In this document: one piece after another, positions 12,026 to 22,769 of the stretch
Position numbering within the stretch: the stretch's first letter is position 1
Layout: each line of letters starts with the position of its first letter
From: Triticum aestivum
Taxonomy: Eukaryota; Streptophyta; Magnoliopsida; Poales; Poaceae
Length of the DNA stretch: 64,000 nt
Direction: 5' to 3'
NCBI RefSeq assembly: GCF_018294505.1
Contig: NC_057802.1
Span: forward strand, 555,919,716 to 555,983,715
Translations under genes and position numbers: made by a program
Notes under the pieces: model-generated
Databases searched by the model: none
The model's input: only the letters and a program-made list of their open reading frames with translations
Told to the model about the DNA's origin: nothing

Positions 12026-12182
12026 AACTAAAACTAAAACTAATCTAAAATAAACTGAACTAAAAATAAAACTAAAACTAAACTGAAACTAAAACTAAAG
12101 TAAAACTATAACTAAAACAGAAACTAAATTAACTAAAAGTAACTAAAACAAACTAAACTAAAAAAAGGGGGAAGATCACTCA

Positions 12183-12660
12183 CCTGCGCAGGGGATCGCT
12201 GGTGGAGGGGGAGGCAGCGGCCCGGTGGAGGGGGAGGCCACGGCGGGTGGGGGCGGCGGCGGCCCGGTGGAGGGGAGTCCGCAGTGGGTGGGGGCAGCGG
12301 CGGCCTGGTGGAGGGGGAGGCCGCAGCGGGTGGGGGCGGCGGCGGCCCGGTGGAGGGGGAGGCCGTGGCGGGACGGGGCGGGGACGGCCACGCAGGGGAG
12401 GGGAGGGGGCGGCTGGCCGGCGCGGAAGGGGCGCCGCAGGGGAGGGGTGCGGGGCGACGGGGCGAGGGGCGGCGGGGCAAGGGGGGCGGCGGGTGGTCGG
12501 GGCGACGGGGCGAGAGGCGGTGGGTGGGCGGGTGGCGGCGGCGGGTGGTGGGGGTGGCGGCGGGTGGCTGGTGGCGGGGGCGGCGGCGGGTGGCGATGGT
12601 CGTCGGGGTGGGGAGGACAGAAAGAGAGAGAGAGGAGCGGGGTGTGGGGACGGCCGTTAG
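12183..12660 (-). other. GC-rich leader exon of the CACTA-A TnpA gene (predicted)
   Basis: On the minus strand this block is rich in CCGCCG and CCACCC and ends at CCTGCGCAG followed by GTGAGTGATC, a strong splice donor. It lies between the right subterminal repeats (the likely promoter) and the TnpA coding exons. It has open frames on both strands because of GC bias; none has recognisable motifs. It is best read as a non-coding 5' leader exon. Confidence 0.45.
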
Positions 12661-12669
12661 TTAGGTTGT

Positions 12670-12948
12670 CTCTTTGCCGTCCGCTTTTTTGCTCTTTGCC
12701 GTCTGCTAGCAGACGACAAAGAGGGGGGCCGTTAGGTTTTTTTCTAAGGAGCTCGCTAGTGGGGCCCACCTCTCTCTTTGCCGTCCGCCAGCAGACGGCA
12801 AAGAATTGGCTGATGGCAAAGACATTCTTTGCCATCAGCCAGTTCTTTGCCGTCCGTTTTTTGCAAGCTGACGGCAAAGACCTTCTTTGCCGTCCGCCAG
12901 CAGACGGCAAAGAATAGGCAGACGGCAAATAAGCAAATTCCAGTAGTG
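12670..12948. repeat. right subterminal repeats and promoter side of CACTA-A
   Basis: At least six copies of TTTGCCGTCYGC or its complement lie here, for example 12780-12803 and 12880-12911. They lie upstream of the predicted leader of the minus-strand TnpA gene, so this end is probably both the TnpA-binding region and the promoter. Confidence 0.7.
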
Positions 12949-13973
12949 TATATGGCTTTCTCTCTCTCTATTGGTTCTCAATACAATGGTCTCTTGGAGA
13001 TGTATTTGGTGTAACTCTTTTTGCGGTGTGTTTGTTGGGATCCGATGATCTTTGAGTTTATGATCAGATCTATGTTTTTATCCATGAAAATTATTTGAGT
13101 ATTTTGATCTCTTATATGCATGATTACTCATAGTCTCATATTTCTTCTTCGAATCTTTGGTTTAGTTAGGCTGACTAGATCGATTTTTCTTGCCATGGAA
13201 AGAGGTGCTTTGTGATGGGTTCGATCTTATGGTGCTTGATCCCAGTGACAGAAGGAGAAATGACACATATGTATCATTGCTATTAAGGATAACAAGATGG
13301 AGTCTATTTATACATAAATAGATCATGTCTACGTCATGTCATCGTTCTTATTGCATTACTCCGTTTCTCCATGAACTTAATACACTAGATGCATGCTGGA
13401 TAGCAGTCGATGTGTGGACTAATAGTAGTAGATGCAGGCAGGAGTCGGTCTATTAATCTTGGACATGATGCCTATATAATGTTCATTGCCTGGATATCGT
13501 CATGGTTATTTGAAGTTCTATCAATTGCCCAACAGTAATTTGTTTACACGCCGTATGCCATTTTTCTCGAGAGAAGCCACTAGTGAAATCTACGGCCCCC
13601 GGGTCTCTTCTTTATCATATTTGCCTTCAAGATCTATTTTCATTTGCTTTTATTTTTAAATCTATTAATCCAAAATCACAAAAATACCTTGCTGCAATTT
13701 ATTGTTATTTATTTGATCTCGCATTCCCGCGAGATCTATTTATCCAATCTACTACAGATTTTACCTATCTTTTACCCGGGAGGGATTGGCAACCCCTCTT
13801 TACGTCGGGTTGCAAGTATTTGTTTTTTTTTTGTGCAGGTACCGTTCACGTAGTGTTGTGTTCTCCTACTGGTTCGACAACGTTGGTCTCATCACTGAGG
13901 GAATACCTACCGTAGTTGTGCTGCATCATCCCTTCCTCTTTGGTGAAATACCGACGTAGTTCAAGCCGCATCA

Positions 13974-14640
13974 TTCTGACATCCAGAAATGTCCACAATG
14001 TACTGAAATGCATCACGTTTTCCAGCTATAGCATCAACAACCTCAAAGGCTATTCTACAACTATCTTGTCTCAATTAATGACATTGATGCTGGTTGACCT
14101 CACATCTTCACCATTGGCTGGACAACTGTCGCCATAATGTGCAGTGGTTGTGCCCTTCGCCTCTATGTTTTCCATGCTTTGGGTGATGGCAGAGAGTTCT
14201 TTGACAAAATATATGAGCAATCGTTTATCAGATAAGTGACTTTTTCTCCATGAGAAAATCTATCACCAAAATCATTAAAAAACCTATTATCAGAATCCAA
14301 CATTTTTCTTGGCTCTTCTTCTCTGGGATTAACTCAAAGATTTTCACCTGTTTGCCTTCAAGAAGCAACCGAGAGAATGGTAAATAAAAAACCAGAAGTT
14401 CGTCACAATCTGGATCCAAACTAACTAAAGGTACGAATTTAGCATTACAGCAGGAGAACATACCGGGAAACACGAAGGATAAGTGGATTGGGAGCCACCC
14501 TGAGTGGCCACCTGTGAGTTGGAGGAGAGTCCATGCAAGTGGCGAGAGGTCGTGAGGGGAAGGAGAAGCGGCGCATTAGGGCAGGAGAGATGGATTTGCA
14601 TCTGAGCGTGGGGCGGCAGCTGCAATGCGCCTCAGGCGGG
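13974..14640 (-). pseudogene. gene relic of unknown function
   Basis: The minus strand shows coding-like pieces in different frames. A leader-like exon (14625 to about 14465, MQLPPHAQMQIHLSCPN) ends at a possible donor (CCCG then GTATGTTC). Next comes LLLEGKQVKIFELIPEKK (within 14228-14473). A further piece, AFEVVDAIAGKRDAFQYIVD, lies near 13980-14060 in another frame with stops between. The left side abuts the LTR end at 13973, so the retroelement probably inserted into it or beside it. I do not recognise the family, and it could be chance open frames. Confidence 0.3.
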
Positions 14641-14999
14641 GTATAGGGGGGACTAGGGAGTTGACAAGATGGTTATAGGACCACATATTGTGCGCACTGT
14701 CACCATTTCTTCTAACCCTCGAAACATTTTCAGATGGGATCATCATGCTTGAGACTTATTATTGGACATTCAATTTTGTTGAATTGAGCCGTTCTAATTC
14801 TTTTTTTTTGCGTTGCACTGAACTAACTTGATAACATCAACAAGAACTCAAACATGTTGTGACATGGGCAAGCAAAACCATTTCGTAGTGGGCATGTGCT
14901 TAATCCCACATACTAAGTAATGAAACAAAGAGAAATTAACAAAAAGAATGCCAATACCAGGAGGAATTAACAGAGCATGTCATCTAGCCCCCACGTCGC
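14641..14999. other. intergenic, nothing recognised
   Basis: No gene, terminal repeat or known element was seen. There is a T-run at about 14802-14810. Confidence 0.4.
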
Positions 15000-16535
15000 T
15001 CCTAGAGTGGCACGGTCCGAGCCCCATTCCGCCGCCGACGGAGCCTCTCCTGTTCCTCTTCTCTCGTCGCCATTGCTAATCGGTGCCGCTGGGTGGCTTC
15101 GGTCCACCGCCTCAGGACCACGCTCGAAAACCAACCGATGATGTCAGAGAATATCAGCTTCCACGCCGATCAACATTGGCGGCAGCGGGTCCATTCCTCT
15201 CAAATGTTATGGGCATGGAAGCTAACATTCTCTGACAGCAAGGGGGGGGGGGGGGGGTTCGGGCGCGGTCCTGAGGCGGTGGATCAAAGCCTCTATGCCC
15301 AGATACGGTCGGCACCACCCTCAATCTGGCCGGTGTCGTTCGAGAGTGGTGGGTGGCTGCCATGTGAGGCTTTGATGATTTGGCGCTCCCCCAGGATCCA
15401 GCCTATAGCTTCGTTCCGTAGCAGCAAATGGATCCCAGGCATGACACTCGGTAATCTCGGCCTCCTCTACCCGCGACAATGGATGGAGGCTCGGGGTGTT
15501 GTTTCAGCAGACATGGAAGGCCATGGCTGCATGTCAGGCAGACTAGTGATGTTGCGTACGTCGGGTCTCCGGGATGCCCTAATCTGGTGTTGGTGCCGAC
15601 GGTTCCCGGTTCTTTCCACCTAGAAGACTATCCTCACTGGTGGGATCCCAGTGGGTTAAGGTCCTTCATGGCTCCCGGATCCTAGGGTGGTGGCCTTGGG
15701 CGATGGTCTGGCGACTGTTGCCATTGTCCGAGGATGGGCGTGGTGGTCATCAGTGGTGGTTATTAGGTCAGTGTCTAACCATCTCAGCAGGAAGGGTTTA
15801 GGCATCGATGGTAATTCTCATGGGCCAGCCGTCAATGGATCTAGGGTTTGAGAGCCAATGACGATGATACTCGTCCGGGTGCCATCAGAATGGACGATGA
15901 CGTAACATGTGTCTCCCTATGCTCTTGGGGGCATCATTTTGGAGATGGTGCTAACTAGAAGGATTTGTTATTGTTGGTGAGGCATGCACTACAGTCAGAC
16001 TCTCCAAGGCCCTCACCTGGCGGCAGAGGCACGGGGCAGGGGCACCGGGCAGTGTGTGGTGGTATGTTGCAGTGATCCATCACGACGGTGTGGTGTTGAG
16101 GAGGTGGTGTGCAGAAGCAGTGCCGATGCTTATGTCTCTTCTCGCCAATTTAGTTATGACAGGAGACACGGGGATGTTCCTTGTTCCACGGACGGCTTTT
16201 GTCGTTTGGGCAACTTGCCTAGTTTGTTCACGGTTTCTAGTTTGTGCGGTCCATGTCTAGATCCTGTGCACTGCACCATCTTCGTTGACTCAGGACTTGC
16301 TTTGTGTGGATCAACGTTGCTCTTTTTCTTTTTCTCTTTGTTTTTTAATCTGTCTAGCCATAGTTTTGGTCTTTTATGACTTCGTTTTTCCTCCACGTGA
16401 TCTTTTCTGAGTGTGTGCGTTGCTGTTGATTGTGTGCATCAAGTCTTGCAGAAGCTGGTTGTGTACTCATAGTGTTATGTATTCCCTTGATCCTTCAATT
16501 TGAGTTAATAAAAAACACTCTTTATGGAAAAGAAA
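15000..16535 (+). mobile_element. non-LTR retroelement derivative, plus orientation
   Basis: GC-rich, leader-like sequence at 15000-16000 is followed by a T/G-rich 3' part ending TTGAGTTAATAAAAAAC and GGAAAAGAAAAATG near 16501-16540. That is the style of grass LINE 3' ends in plus orientation. Open frames (for example 15093-15623) lack RT or endonuclease motifs, so it is non-autonomous or badly decayed. A candidate decayed TSD (AATGCCAATACCAGGA near 14947 versus AATGTTTATACCTGGA near 16536) has 12 of 16 matches and is weak. A G-run lies at 15242-15258. Confidence 0.5.
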
Positions 16536-17008
16536 AATGTTTATACCTGGACGAGCATTTCCTGATTGCCAACACAAAATGTTAAGACAAACAATTCGAA
16601 CAAGAAGTTGGGATAGAAATAAATTAATAAGAACAAGTTATACTAGATATGAAGGAGAGGTTTCAACAAATCAATCATTGTATCCATGGTTCATTCTAGG
16701 GTGCTATAGCTGCAAGGGCTGCTAATACATGTGTGAAATAACTGTCCACATAAACTCGGGATACATGCAAAAAGATCTGCGAAAGCATATGCGCCGGTAC
16801 CTCCCTATCACAGCTATCTGTTGTCCTTGGGATTGTCAGTGTCGCAACATGGGCAAAGGCCAGGGTGCTCAGAATTAATCTTGTTTGTGTTTGCAGGTGA
16901 CTGTGATGAACCCACCAAGCCGTAGGCTTCTACGCTACCCCACCGCTGAATATGCGTTGTGCGACAGTGGCACACGAACAAATGCACGGGTTGCACTGTT
17001 CCTGACCC
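16536..17008 (-). other. 3'-flank segment of the 20-kb F-box copy
   Basis: GTATCCATGG at about 16681, then GGTGCTATAGCTGCAAGGGC and TGCTAATAC, align with the 54.9-kb flank (GTATCCATGG, GGTGTTACATCTGCACAGGC, TACTAATAT). The module continues after the LINE at 17025-19119 toward the F-box pseudogene at 19700. No gene is seen in it. Confidence 0.45.
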
Positions 17009-17024
17009 GCCGAGGCATTTTTCT

Positions 17025-19119
17025 TTTTTGGAAAAGTAGGTTAAGATGGCGACCTCTACATCAATCGATGTATATGGTCATCTTTGTTTATTATTCAACA
17101 AAGATCTAACAAAAAACTACATCAATCTACCCGAAGCCATCACTCACACCTACAAAACTTGATAATGTGGAGTGCTCTCACTCCCCATATCTAAATCCGG
17201 TGTCGTCGCCGATCCATCCACATAACATATCGGAACCAACAGCCGGTACAGTGGAACTAAAGCATACACCACATGCATATGTTCTAGAAGACACCACCCA
17301 TCTTCATTAGACCGCTGATCCATCTTCAGGAGAGAGATCCGCATCATCCTTGCCAGTTCGTCCATCCGTCGACGCCACCACGGCGCCCAACGACGCCACC
17401 GCCCCGCGCTCGTCCATCCAGACGCGAAGATTCTGGAAGATCTGTCGTGCGTAGCACCTGCCAATCAGGCATTACATAGCGTAGCACCTGTCAGCTAGGC
17501 ATGACTTGACATCTCCACGGAAAGCTTCATGCAAGACGAAGCCGCAACACCTTCTACCTCTATCTTCCAGCGCAACTCCACAAACGATGCTCCCAAGAGA
17601 AAAACGACATCACAGTACCACCACTGTCCGATCTGGAAGACCAAATGCTAGGGTTTCCCCCGGAGCAGCAAGAGTGGGTCGACAGTAGTTACATGACGAT
17701 GCCTTCATCAAGGTAACGACGCAGAATGCCGCCATCGCCTGCCATCGGCTTGGTTTTCACCGGCAACTATGTCTTCGCGACTCGCAGCCGGAGTTAGATG
17801 ACGGATCTCGAGATCTGACAATCCAGCGTCAGCCCGACCACCTCCGACGGAGGAGATGGCCATCACCGTCAGCTGCACCGGTGAGATCAGATCTGACCGG
17901 AGGCTCCGCCGACCAGTCCACCATGGCCTCCACGCCGTCGCCGCCTATCCGACACTCGATGGCACACCGACCACAGCCGCCGCCCTTCCCGGTACAGGGT
18001 TGCGCCGCGCCTGCAGCTACTGCCGCCCGAGACAGGGCCGGCCACCACGCCGCCGCAGCCATCGCCGTCGCGCCGCATAGATTGAATCGGCCGCCGAACT
18101 CGCATCCTAGCACTACTAGGAAAAAGCCTAGTAGTAGCGCGGGTGCCCGCGCTACTACTACGTCGCTACAACTAACTTGTAGTAGTAGCGCGGGCGCTAC
18201 TACTACGCCTGTTAGTAGTAGCGTAGGTGCTACCCACGCTACTACTATTAATTTCAAAAACAAAAAAAATTCTTGATCCCATGCGTGCTGTCAATGGCAG
18301 CAATGGTTCGATCCAGCACCGGCAAGGGTCGCCGGAGGTGCGGAAGGGCGTCGGCAGACCAGATCAAGCAGCGGCTGCTGCGGAGGGCCCGGATCCATGG
18401 CCGAGCAAGGCGGTGGCATGGGGCTTCGCAGCCAAGGCAGTGAGCTCCTGGTCGTCCATGGCGACGACCTGCACGGGCAAGGACATGGGAGGGCGAGTCA
18501 ATCCAGAGGGAGAGCGAGAGAAAGAAAACGAGGGAGAGAGGAAGGAGATGGAGGTAGCAGCAGGGATGGTCGCCGGTGGTGAGGTGCTCCATCATGGTGG
18601 CATAGAGGCGAGGGGGAAGACGAGCGAGCTCCTGGACGCCAGTGACACGGGAAGGTGAACTCGTTGGGCGCCATGGAGGAGGAGGTGTGCTTGGGCAAAA
18701 GCACCATAGGAGAGCCTATGGAGAGAGGGGGGAGTGAGGGAGAGAGGAGGGATTCGGCCGAGGATATGGAAACTTCACCTACCTCGTACTTAGTAGTAGC
18801 GAGGGGTATAAAACCGCGCTACTACTGGGTTTATACCCCTCACTACTACTATGGCATGTCTCTGGGGCACGGTAGAGACCGCTTAGCAGTAGCGAGGGTT
18901 AAAAACCCACGCTACTACTATCAACTTAGTAGTAGCGAGGGGTGAAACCCACGCTACTAGTTAGTAGCAGTAGCGAGGGGTATAAACCCGCGCTACTAGT
19001 AAGCATCTGCCTATAAGCTTTTCCCTAGTAGTGTAGACGCCGCCGCCAAGAGTTGCCGCCCGGCGCCTCCTCGCGATTTAGCCATCCAGCGCTGGCCGTG
19101 ATGCTTGAATGGTGTATAA
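17025..19119 (-). mobile_element. LINE-type element hosting a mini-CACTA
   Basis: A decayed 16-bp TSD flanks it: GCCGAGGCATTTTTCT at 17009-17024 and GCCAAGGCATTTGTCT at 19120-19135 (two mismatches). The 3' end on the minus strand lies at about 17025, after a T-run. The interior (CGACGCCACCACGGCG near 17370; GCTAGGGTTTCCCCC near 17648) matches the element at 5893-6985. It has no intact RT. The 923-bp mini-CACTA is nested at 18111-19033, leaving about 1.17 kb of LINE sequence. Confidence 0.65.
18111..19033. mobile_element. non-autonomous mini-CACTA
   Basis: The ends CACTACTAGGAAAAAGCC (18111) and the inverted form TTTTCCCTAGTAGTG (to 19033) are perfect over the outer bases. The TSD is TAG (18108-18110 and 19034-19036). 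Subterminal repeats of AGTAGTAGCGCGGGT and GCGCTACTACT type occur at both ends. The 923-bp interior has no transposase frame, so the element depends on a related autonomous CACTA. The subterminal motif differs from those of A/B, 1 and 2, so this is a separate family. Confidence 0.92.
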
Positions 19120-19135
19120 GCCAAGGCATTTGTCT

Positions 19136-19699
19136 CATAGAAATGTAGAAGCCGGCCGTATGTGTGTTGCCTTTGCCTTCTCTCTCTCAGAAATTTACAA
19201 GCAGTATGCATGGACTGCAGAGTCCATAGGTGACTGAGAGAGCACGAGCTCTCAAGGGTGAGAAGATTGAAGGACTGAGGCTTGAGGGGATCTGGAGAAG
19301 ATGAGAGGTTGAGGGCAGAGCGCGTGGGCCTAGATAGCCGTCGCAATCCGCCCCAGCGATCTGTTAGATAAGAGTGACAGATGCTGACCGACTTCCCCGA
19401 ACCAAGGAGCGCAAGATCGAATCAAACCCATAGATCGGTGGAGAAAGGGGCGAAGGGCCATTTATGTGAACGGAAGCCTCTGACCTAACCCTGTCTTCAC
19501 GAATCTTGAGACCATGGGCCTAAGACAAATTCCACGATAACGGGTCTTGACATATATGCTTAAAAAATCTGCGTTCAGGGTAAATAAGGGCATTCAAGGG
19601 TAAATAAGGGCATTCAAGCGCCAATAAAAACAATTACAACTTGACAAAGGTCTACTGAACACATCTATATTATTTAGAAGCATTACTCTGTTAAGAATT
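19136..19699 (-). other. 3' flank of the F-box pseudogene
   Basis: No gene is seen. A short direct repeat lies at about 19578-19616 (GGGTAAATAAGGGCATTCAA twice). CATTCAAGCGCC near 19610 aligns with CATTCAAGCACC at 55020 in the flank of the intact F-box gene, supporting a common origin. Confidence 0.5.
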
Positions 19700-20850
19700 C
19701 TAGTGCGCATCTGCCAGTGACTCTGAGAACAAAGGAACATATGAAAGATAAGGAATCCTGCAATACCATCCAAGATCTGTCATAAAATGCTGCTCCCTAG
19801 AATCCACATTGTATGACAAAACTTTTGTCAATGATTGGCCCCCGATGTGCAATTGTGTACATAGTACTATAATGCCATTGTCTTCCGGGTGTATGATAAC
19901 ATTGTAATCATGCATTGATAGATACTCTTTTTCGAACAGTTGCAAGTGGCTGACCTTGTTCTTCAAGGTCCAGTTTCCTGTACTAGAATCATCAAGAGCC
20001 CAGATTGATACTTCAGAATCACCATGATTTGCCAAATACAACCGCCCCTGTGATTGAGAAATATCATAAGCACCGCAACCATCGCGTGGTGCAGGAGTAC
20101 GAATGACCTTACATTTTCCCTCCATGTCGAGTGCTATAACCAAATCATTATAAGAAGATAAATACATCACTCCGCCAAAAAATACGCTGGGTGAAAAGAT
20201 GCATATATCAACTAGATGGTTCCCAGTACTTTCATGTGTCCAAACTCCAGCTTTGGAAGAGTAGACCCCCACCACTTTAATGTGTCTACGACGGTCAGCT
20301 GCATCCAAGACAAAAGCATCTACGAACTCAAAAACATGGAAGTGGGATGAGACGGCCGGATCGAACCCCAAGCGAATGGCCCACAGCTTGCTGGACCAGT
20401 TGGTGGCAGGCACGACCACCCATTTTTCAGTGGCCGGATTGCACACCACGTAATCTATCATCTTGCCATCAGTGCTCTTCCAGCAGCGACAGAGGAGGAG
20501 ACCATTGCAGCTGTCCATAATGTCTAGTCTCTCGCATTTGGGCAGGAACGAGAGGGAGGCGTTGATGCGAGGGCACCAGTTCCCCGAGACACTTTGGTAG
20601 CGGCGAGAGCGAGACACCTGACGGCTAGTTATGTCGTATGTTTCAAAGAAGAAGCCGGCGAGGGTCGACTGGGGCAGCTTCTTGCGGTGGTCGGGGTGGG
20701 AGACGAGGTCGCGCCATCGCCTAGACACGTGCAGCAGCAGGTGGACTTGTACGGCAAGAGGGACATGATCTCAACCAGGAGGTCGTCGGAGAGTTCGGAC
20801 ACCGGGCTCTTCTCCGTGTCCCTCTTCTTCTTGGAGCTCCCTGGCATCAT
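19700..20850 (-). pseudogene. F-box gene copy with a 4-bp deletion in the F-box
   Basis: The start at 20848-20850 gives MMPGSSKKKRD followed by LSDDLLVEIMSLLPYKSTCCC. The frame is then lost. The rest, from SRRWRDLVSHPDHRKK to SESLADAH and the stop at 19700-19702, continues in another frame for about 340 codons without a stop. Compared with the other two copies, 4 bp are missing between about 20725 and 20732 (26 versus 30 nt from the Cys codons to CGATGG). The F-box-associated motifs (VVCNPATEKWVVV, GFDPAVSSHFHVFEF, IYSSKAGVW, SIWALDDSSTGNWTL) are otherwise preserved, so the break looks recent. Translation from an internal ATG would lack the F-box. A sequencing error is the main alternative. 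Confidence 0.8.
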
Positions 20851-21260
20851 CGCCGGCCAGCCTGCAGTTTGGGATGGAGGACGTACGGAATTGGAGACCG
20901 GCGCCCACCGGTGAGCGTCAGATCCTACCAATTGCTTGCTTGGCGGCTAAGGGTCTTGTCCGCGGCGGCAAGAAACGGAGGTGGAACTAGAAAGACGAGG
21001 TCGTATGCCTTTCTGTTTAGGAGGGATAGGTCGTATGCCTCGATAAGGCCTGTATCTTTTTTGCGTCGATAAGGCCTGTATCAAGGGTTTTATCTTTAAA
21101 AAACTGGGCCGTATATGAGTCGAAACGTACAAGTAGACGGACTTCTATTTCAATTCGTACGTCGTCTATGGATTTGTAGACGCAGATTGTGTCACAGCAG
21201 GAAACCACGAGCCACTGTAGAGATCGTACGTGAATCCGGGATTCCGAGCACAAGCAGCGC
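20851..21260 (-). promoter_or_regulatory. upstream module of the F-box pseudogene
   Basis: The block GGGCCGTATATGAGTCG (about 21107) and ACAAGTAGACGGACTTC (about 21128) matches the modules at 1090-1140, 53850-53900 and 56525-56575. It is about 255-310 bp from the start, as in the paralogues. A direct repeat (GATAAGGCCTGTATC twice, near 21038 and 21067) lies just inside it. Confidence 0.5.
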
Positions 21261-22765
21261 CGTTCCTCTCGTCCCTCGCGGCCCCAACCCTAGCCGCCGC
21301 CAGGAGACGCCAATTTTCCAGCGGCGTCCTCCGGCGGCTCCCCTCCGCCGGCAACCTCGGTCGTCGGTGGTGAGCGGGGTCGCCGGATCCATGCGTGTGG
21401 ATCATTTTTACTTCCTCGTAGTATAGGTTTTTAAACTGTTCATCGTCTTAGCTTCGGTGCGCTGATGACGGTGTTGAATAAAGATTCTTTGGGTCATTCC
21501 ATGACGAGGCCATCAGCCCTAGGGATGAAAACGGAGCGGAAACGGACGGAACTGAGTGCTATCATATTCGTTTTCATATTTTTTTGCAGAAGTGGAAACG
21601 AATACAGAAATCCCGGAAATGAATACGGAAACAGATATTATCGAAAACGACACGGAGCGAATACAAAGCAGATACGGAAACAGAAATAGGCATTGATCGG
21701 AACTTAAAACCCCTTGAATCATAGAGAAATACACACAAAAACAAACAAATTTAACGAGTTGTTAACATGGCTACAAAATAATATCATTATGTTAGCAACT
21801 TAGCGTAGTATTGTACTAGTACCGAACAATTGCGTATAGGGTCAAGCAGAATACATGTGTGGTAGTAGAAGTTGGGCCTTAGATCCATTCTACTAATTGT
21901 GGCATTGTGTTCTCTTTGGTGGTTGGGCTACAAAGCAGCTATAGGTCTATAGTAAAAACAGAAATTCCATATTCACGGAAACGGAAAGTTCCATTTCCAT
22001 GCCTGTTCCACCGGAAAACACCGTTCCGTTTTTGTTTCCGTTTCCGCATAAAACATTCCATTTCCACTTTCGTTTTGCAAATTTCCGTTTCCATTTTCAT
22101 ATTTCCTCTCCGTTTCCATTCTTCCTCCGGAAAAAGGAAAGTTTCCACTCCATTTTCATCCCTAATCAGCCCTATGGTTGGAGATGGATTTGGGAACCAG
22201 TCTGTTCAAGCAAGGATGGCATGGCGGCGGCGGCATCCTCGTGGTGGACCTGTGTCCTCGGGCTCCACCGTTGCGACGGCGTTTGCTCCAGTGTCGGCGC
22301 GGAGCTTGGGAGGTAGTCCAAGAGCGGATGCCGATTGTGGTCTGCATCGACGACACTAGAAGACGAAACGTGTGATGAGTTCGTGGTTCGTGGATGGCAG
22401 GTATGGTTTCCTTTTTGGCGTCTTAGTGGTGGTTGGGTGCTAGATCTGGAGTTCGATCGTGTGTCCAGGGTGTTGCCCCGGTCTGTTTCGCTCAACGGCA
22501 ATGGCTTCACTTTTGGTGAGCCACCTTGGAGGTCTACAAAGCTGCATATCGGCGATAGAGCCACGTCGAGCTCGGGTGAGGAGGTGATCTGTCATTCTTT
22601 TCTTCGGTGGCTTCTGTGGTGGTGCCGAAGGCAGGTAACGGGCGTTGGTGTCAAGCTCAGAGATGTTCTGCAATCTTTTCAGTTTTGTCATGTCGGTCAT
22701 TACATGACTTGTACTTTGATCTTTATGATCTGAATGAGACACGTATTACCATGCAAAAAAAGAAA
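21261..22765 (+). mobile_element. non-LTR-like element, plus orientation, split by a hAT
   Basis: It begins with a CCTAGCCGCCGCC-type leader and ends near TACCATGCAAAAAAAG at 22750-22765, an A-rich tail. The leader and middle (GGATTTGGGAACCAGT; GTCGTCGGTGGTGAG) align with 56640-57000, which lies at the same place upstream of the 55-kb F-box gene. No RT motif is visible. A hAT element occupies 21520-22164. Confidence 0.5.
21520..22164. mobile_element. non-autonomous hAT element
   Basis: The 8-bp TSD is ATCAGCCC at 21512-21519 and 22165-22172. The terminal inverted repeats are TAGGGATGAAAACGGAGCGG (left) and the inverse of TCCACTCCATTTTCATCCCTA (right), with two mismatches. The 645-bp interior contains repeated GGAAAC / GTTTCC motifs and no transposase frame. 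The TSD length and TIR start are typical of hAT elements. Confidence 0.9.
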
Positions 22766-22769
22766 ACCA

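Larger units (their letters stand above)
7298..12948 (-). mobile_element. CACTA transposon A (TnpA-only, lacks TNP2)
   Basis: The ends are CACTACAGGAATC at 7298 and the inverted match ending ATTCCAGTAGTG at 12948. The 3-bp TSD is TAT (7295-7297 and 12949-12951). Both ends carry palindromic subterminal repeats of TTTGCCGTCYGC / GCRGACGGCAAAG. The 5.65-kb interior holds one multi-exon minus-strand gene (TnpA-like), a 30-bp minisatellite, a pyrimidine-rich tract and a GC-rich leader. No TNP2 transposase frame is present, so transposition would depend on a related complete element. CACTA-B at 61177 belongs to the same family. Confidence 0.92.
6985..13973 (+). mobile_element. LTR remnant, interrupted by CACTA-A
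   Basis: The two parts, about 6985-7297 and 12949-13973, form roughly 1.3 kb of LTR-like sequence. There is a plus-strand TATA box (CTCTATAAATACCC near 7107), and the right part ends in a CA terminus at 13973 after a stretch reading TTCAAGCCGCATCA. CACTA-A is inserted between them with a TAT duplication. No internal retrotransposon domain adjoins, so it is a solo or truncated LTR. The 5' TG end was not resolved and the 5 bp after 13973 (TTCTG) are not repeated on the left, which suggests a rearranged or truncated left side. Family is probably Gypsy-type, which is uncertain. Confidence 0.5.

Noticed and set aside
11411..12031. Long Ser/Leu/Phe- or Gly/Val-rich open frames
   Set aside because: They come from the GGGGTC and CTT/CTC simple repeats inside CACTA-A.
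12176..12928. 230-250 codon frames on both strands near the right end of CACTA-A
   Set aside because: They are GC-bias frames over a leader exon and subterminal repeats, and contradict the splice donor and TnpA exon structure.
15093..15623. 176-codon plus frame as a gene
   Set aside because: It lies in a non-LTR element leader, spans a G-run and has no recognised motif.
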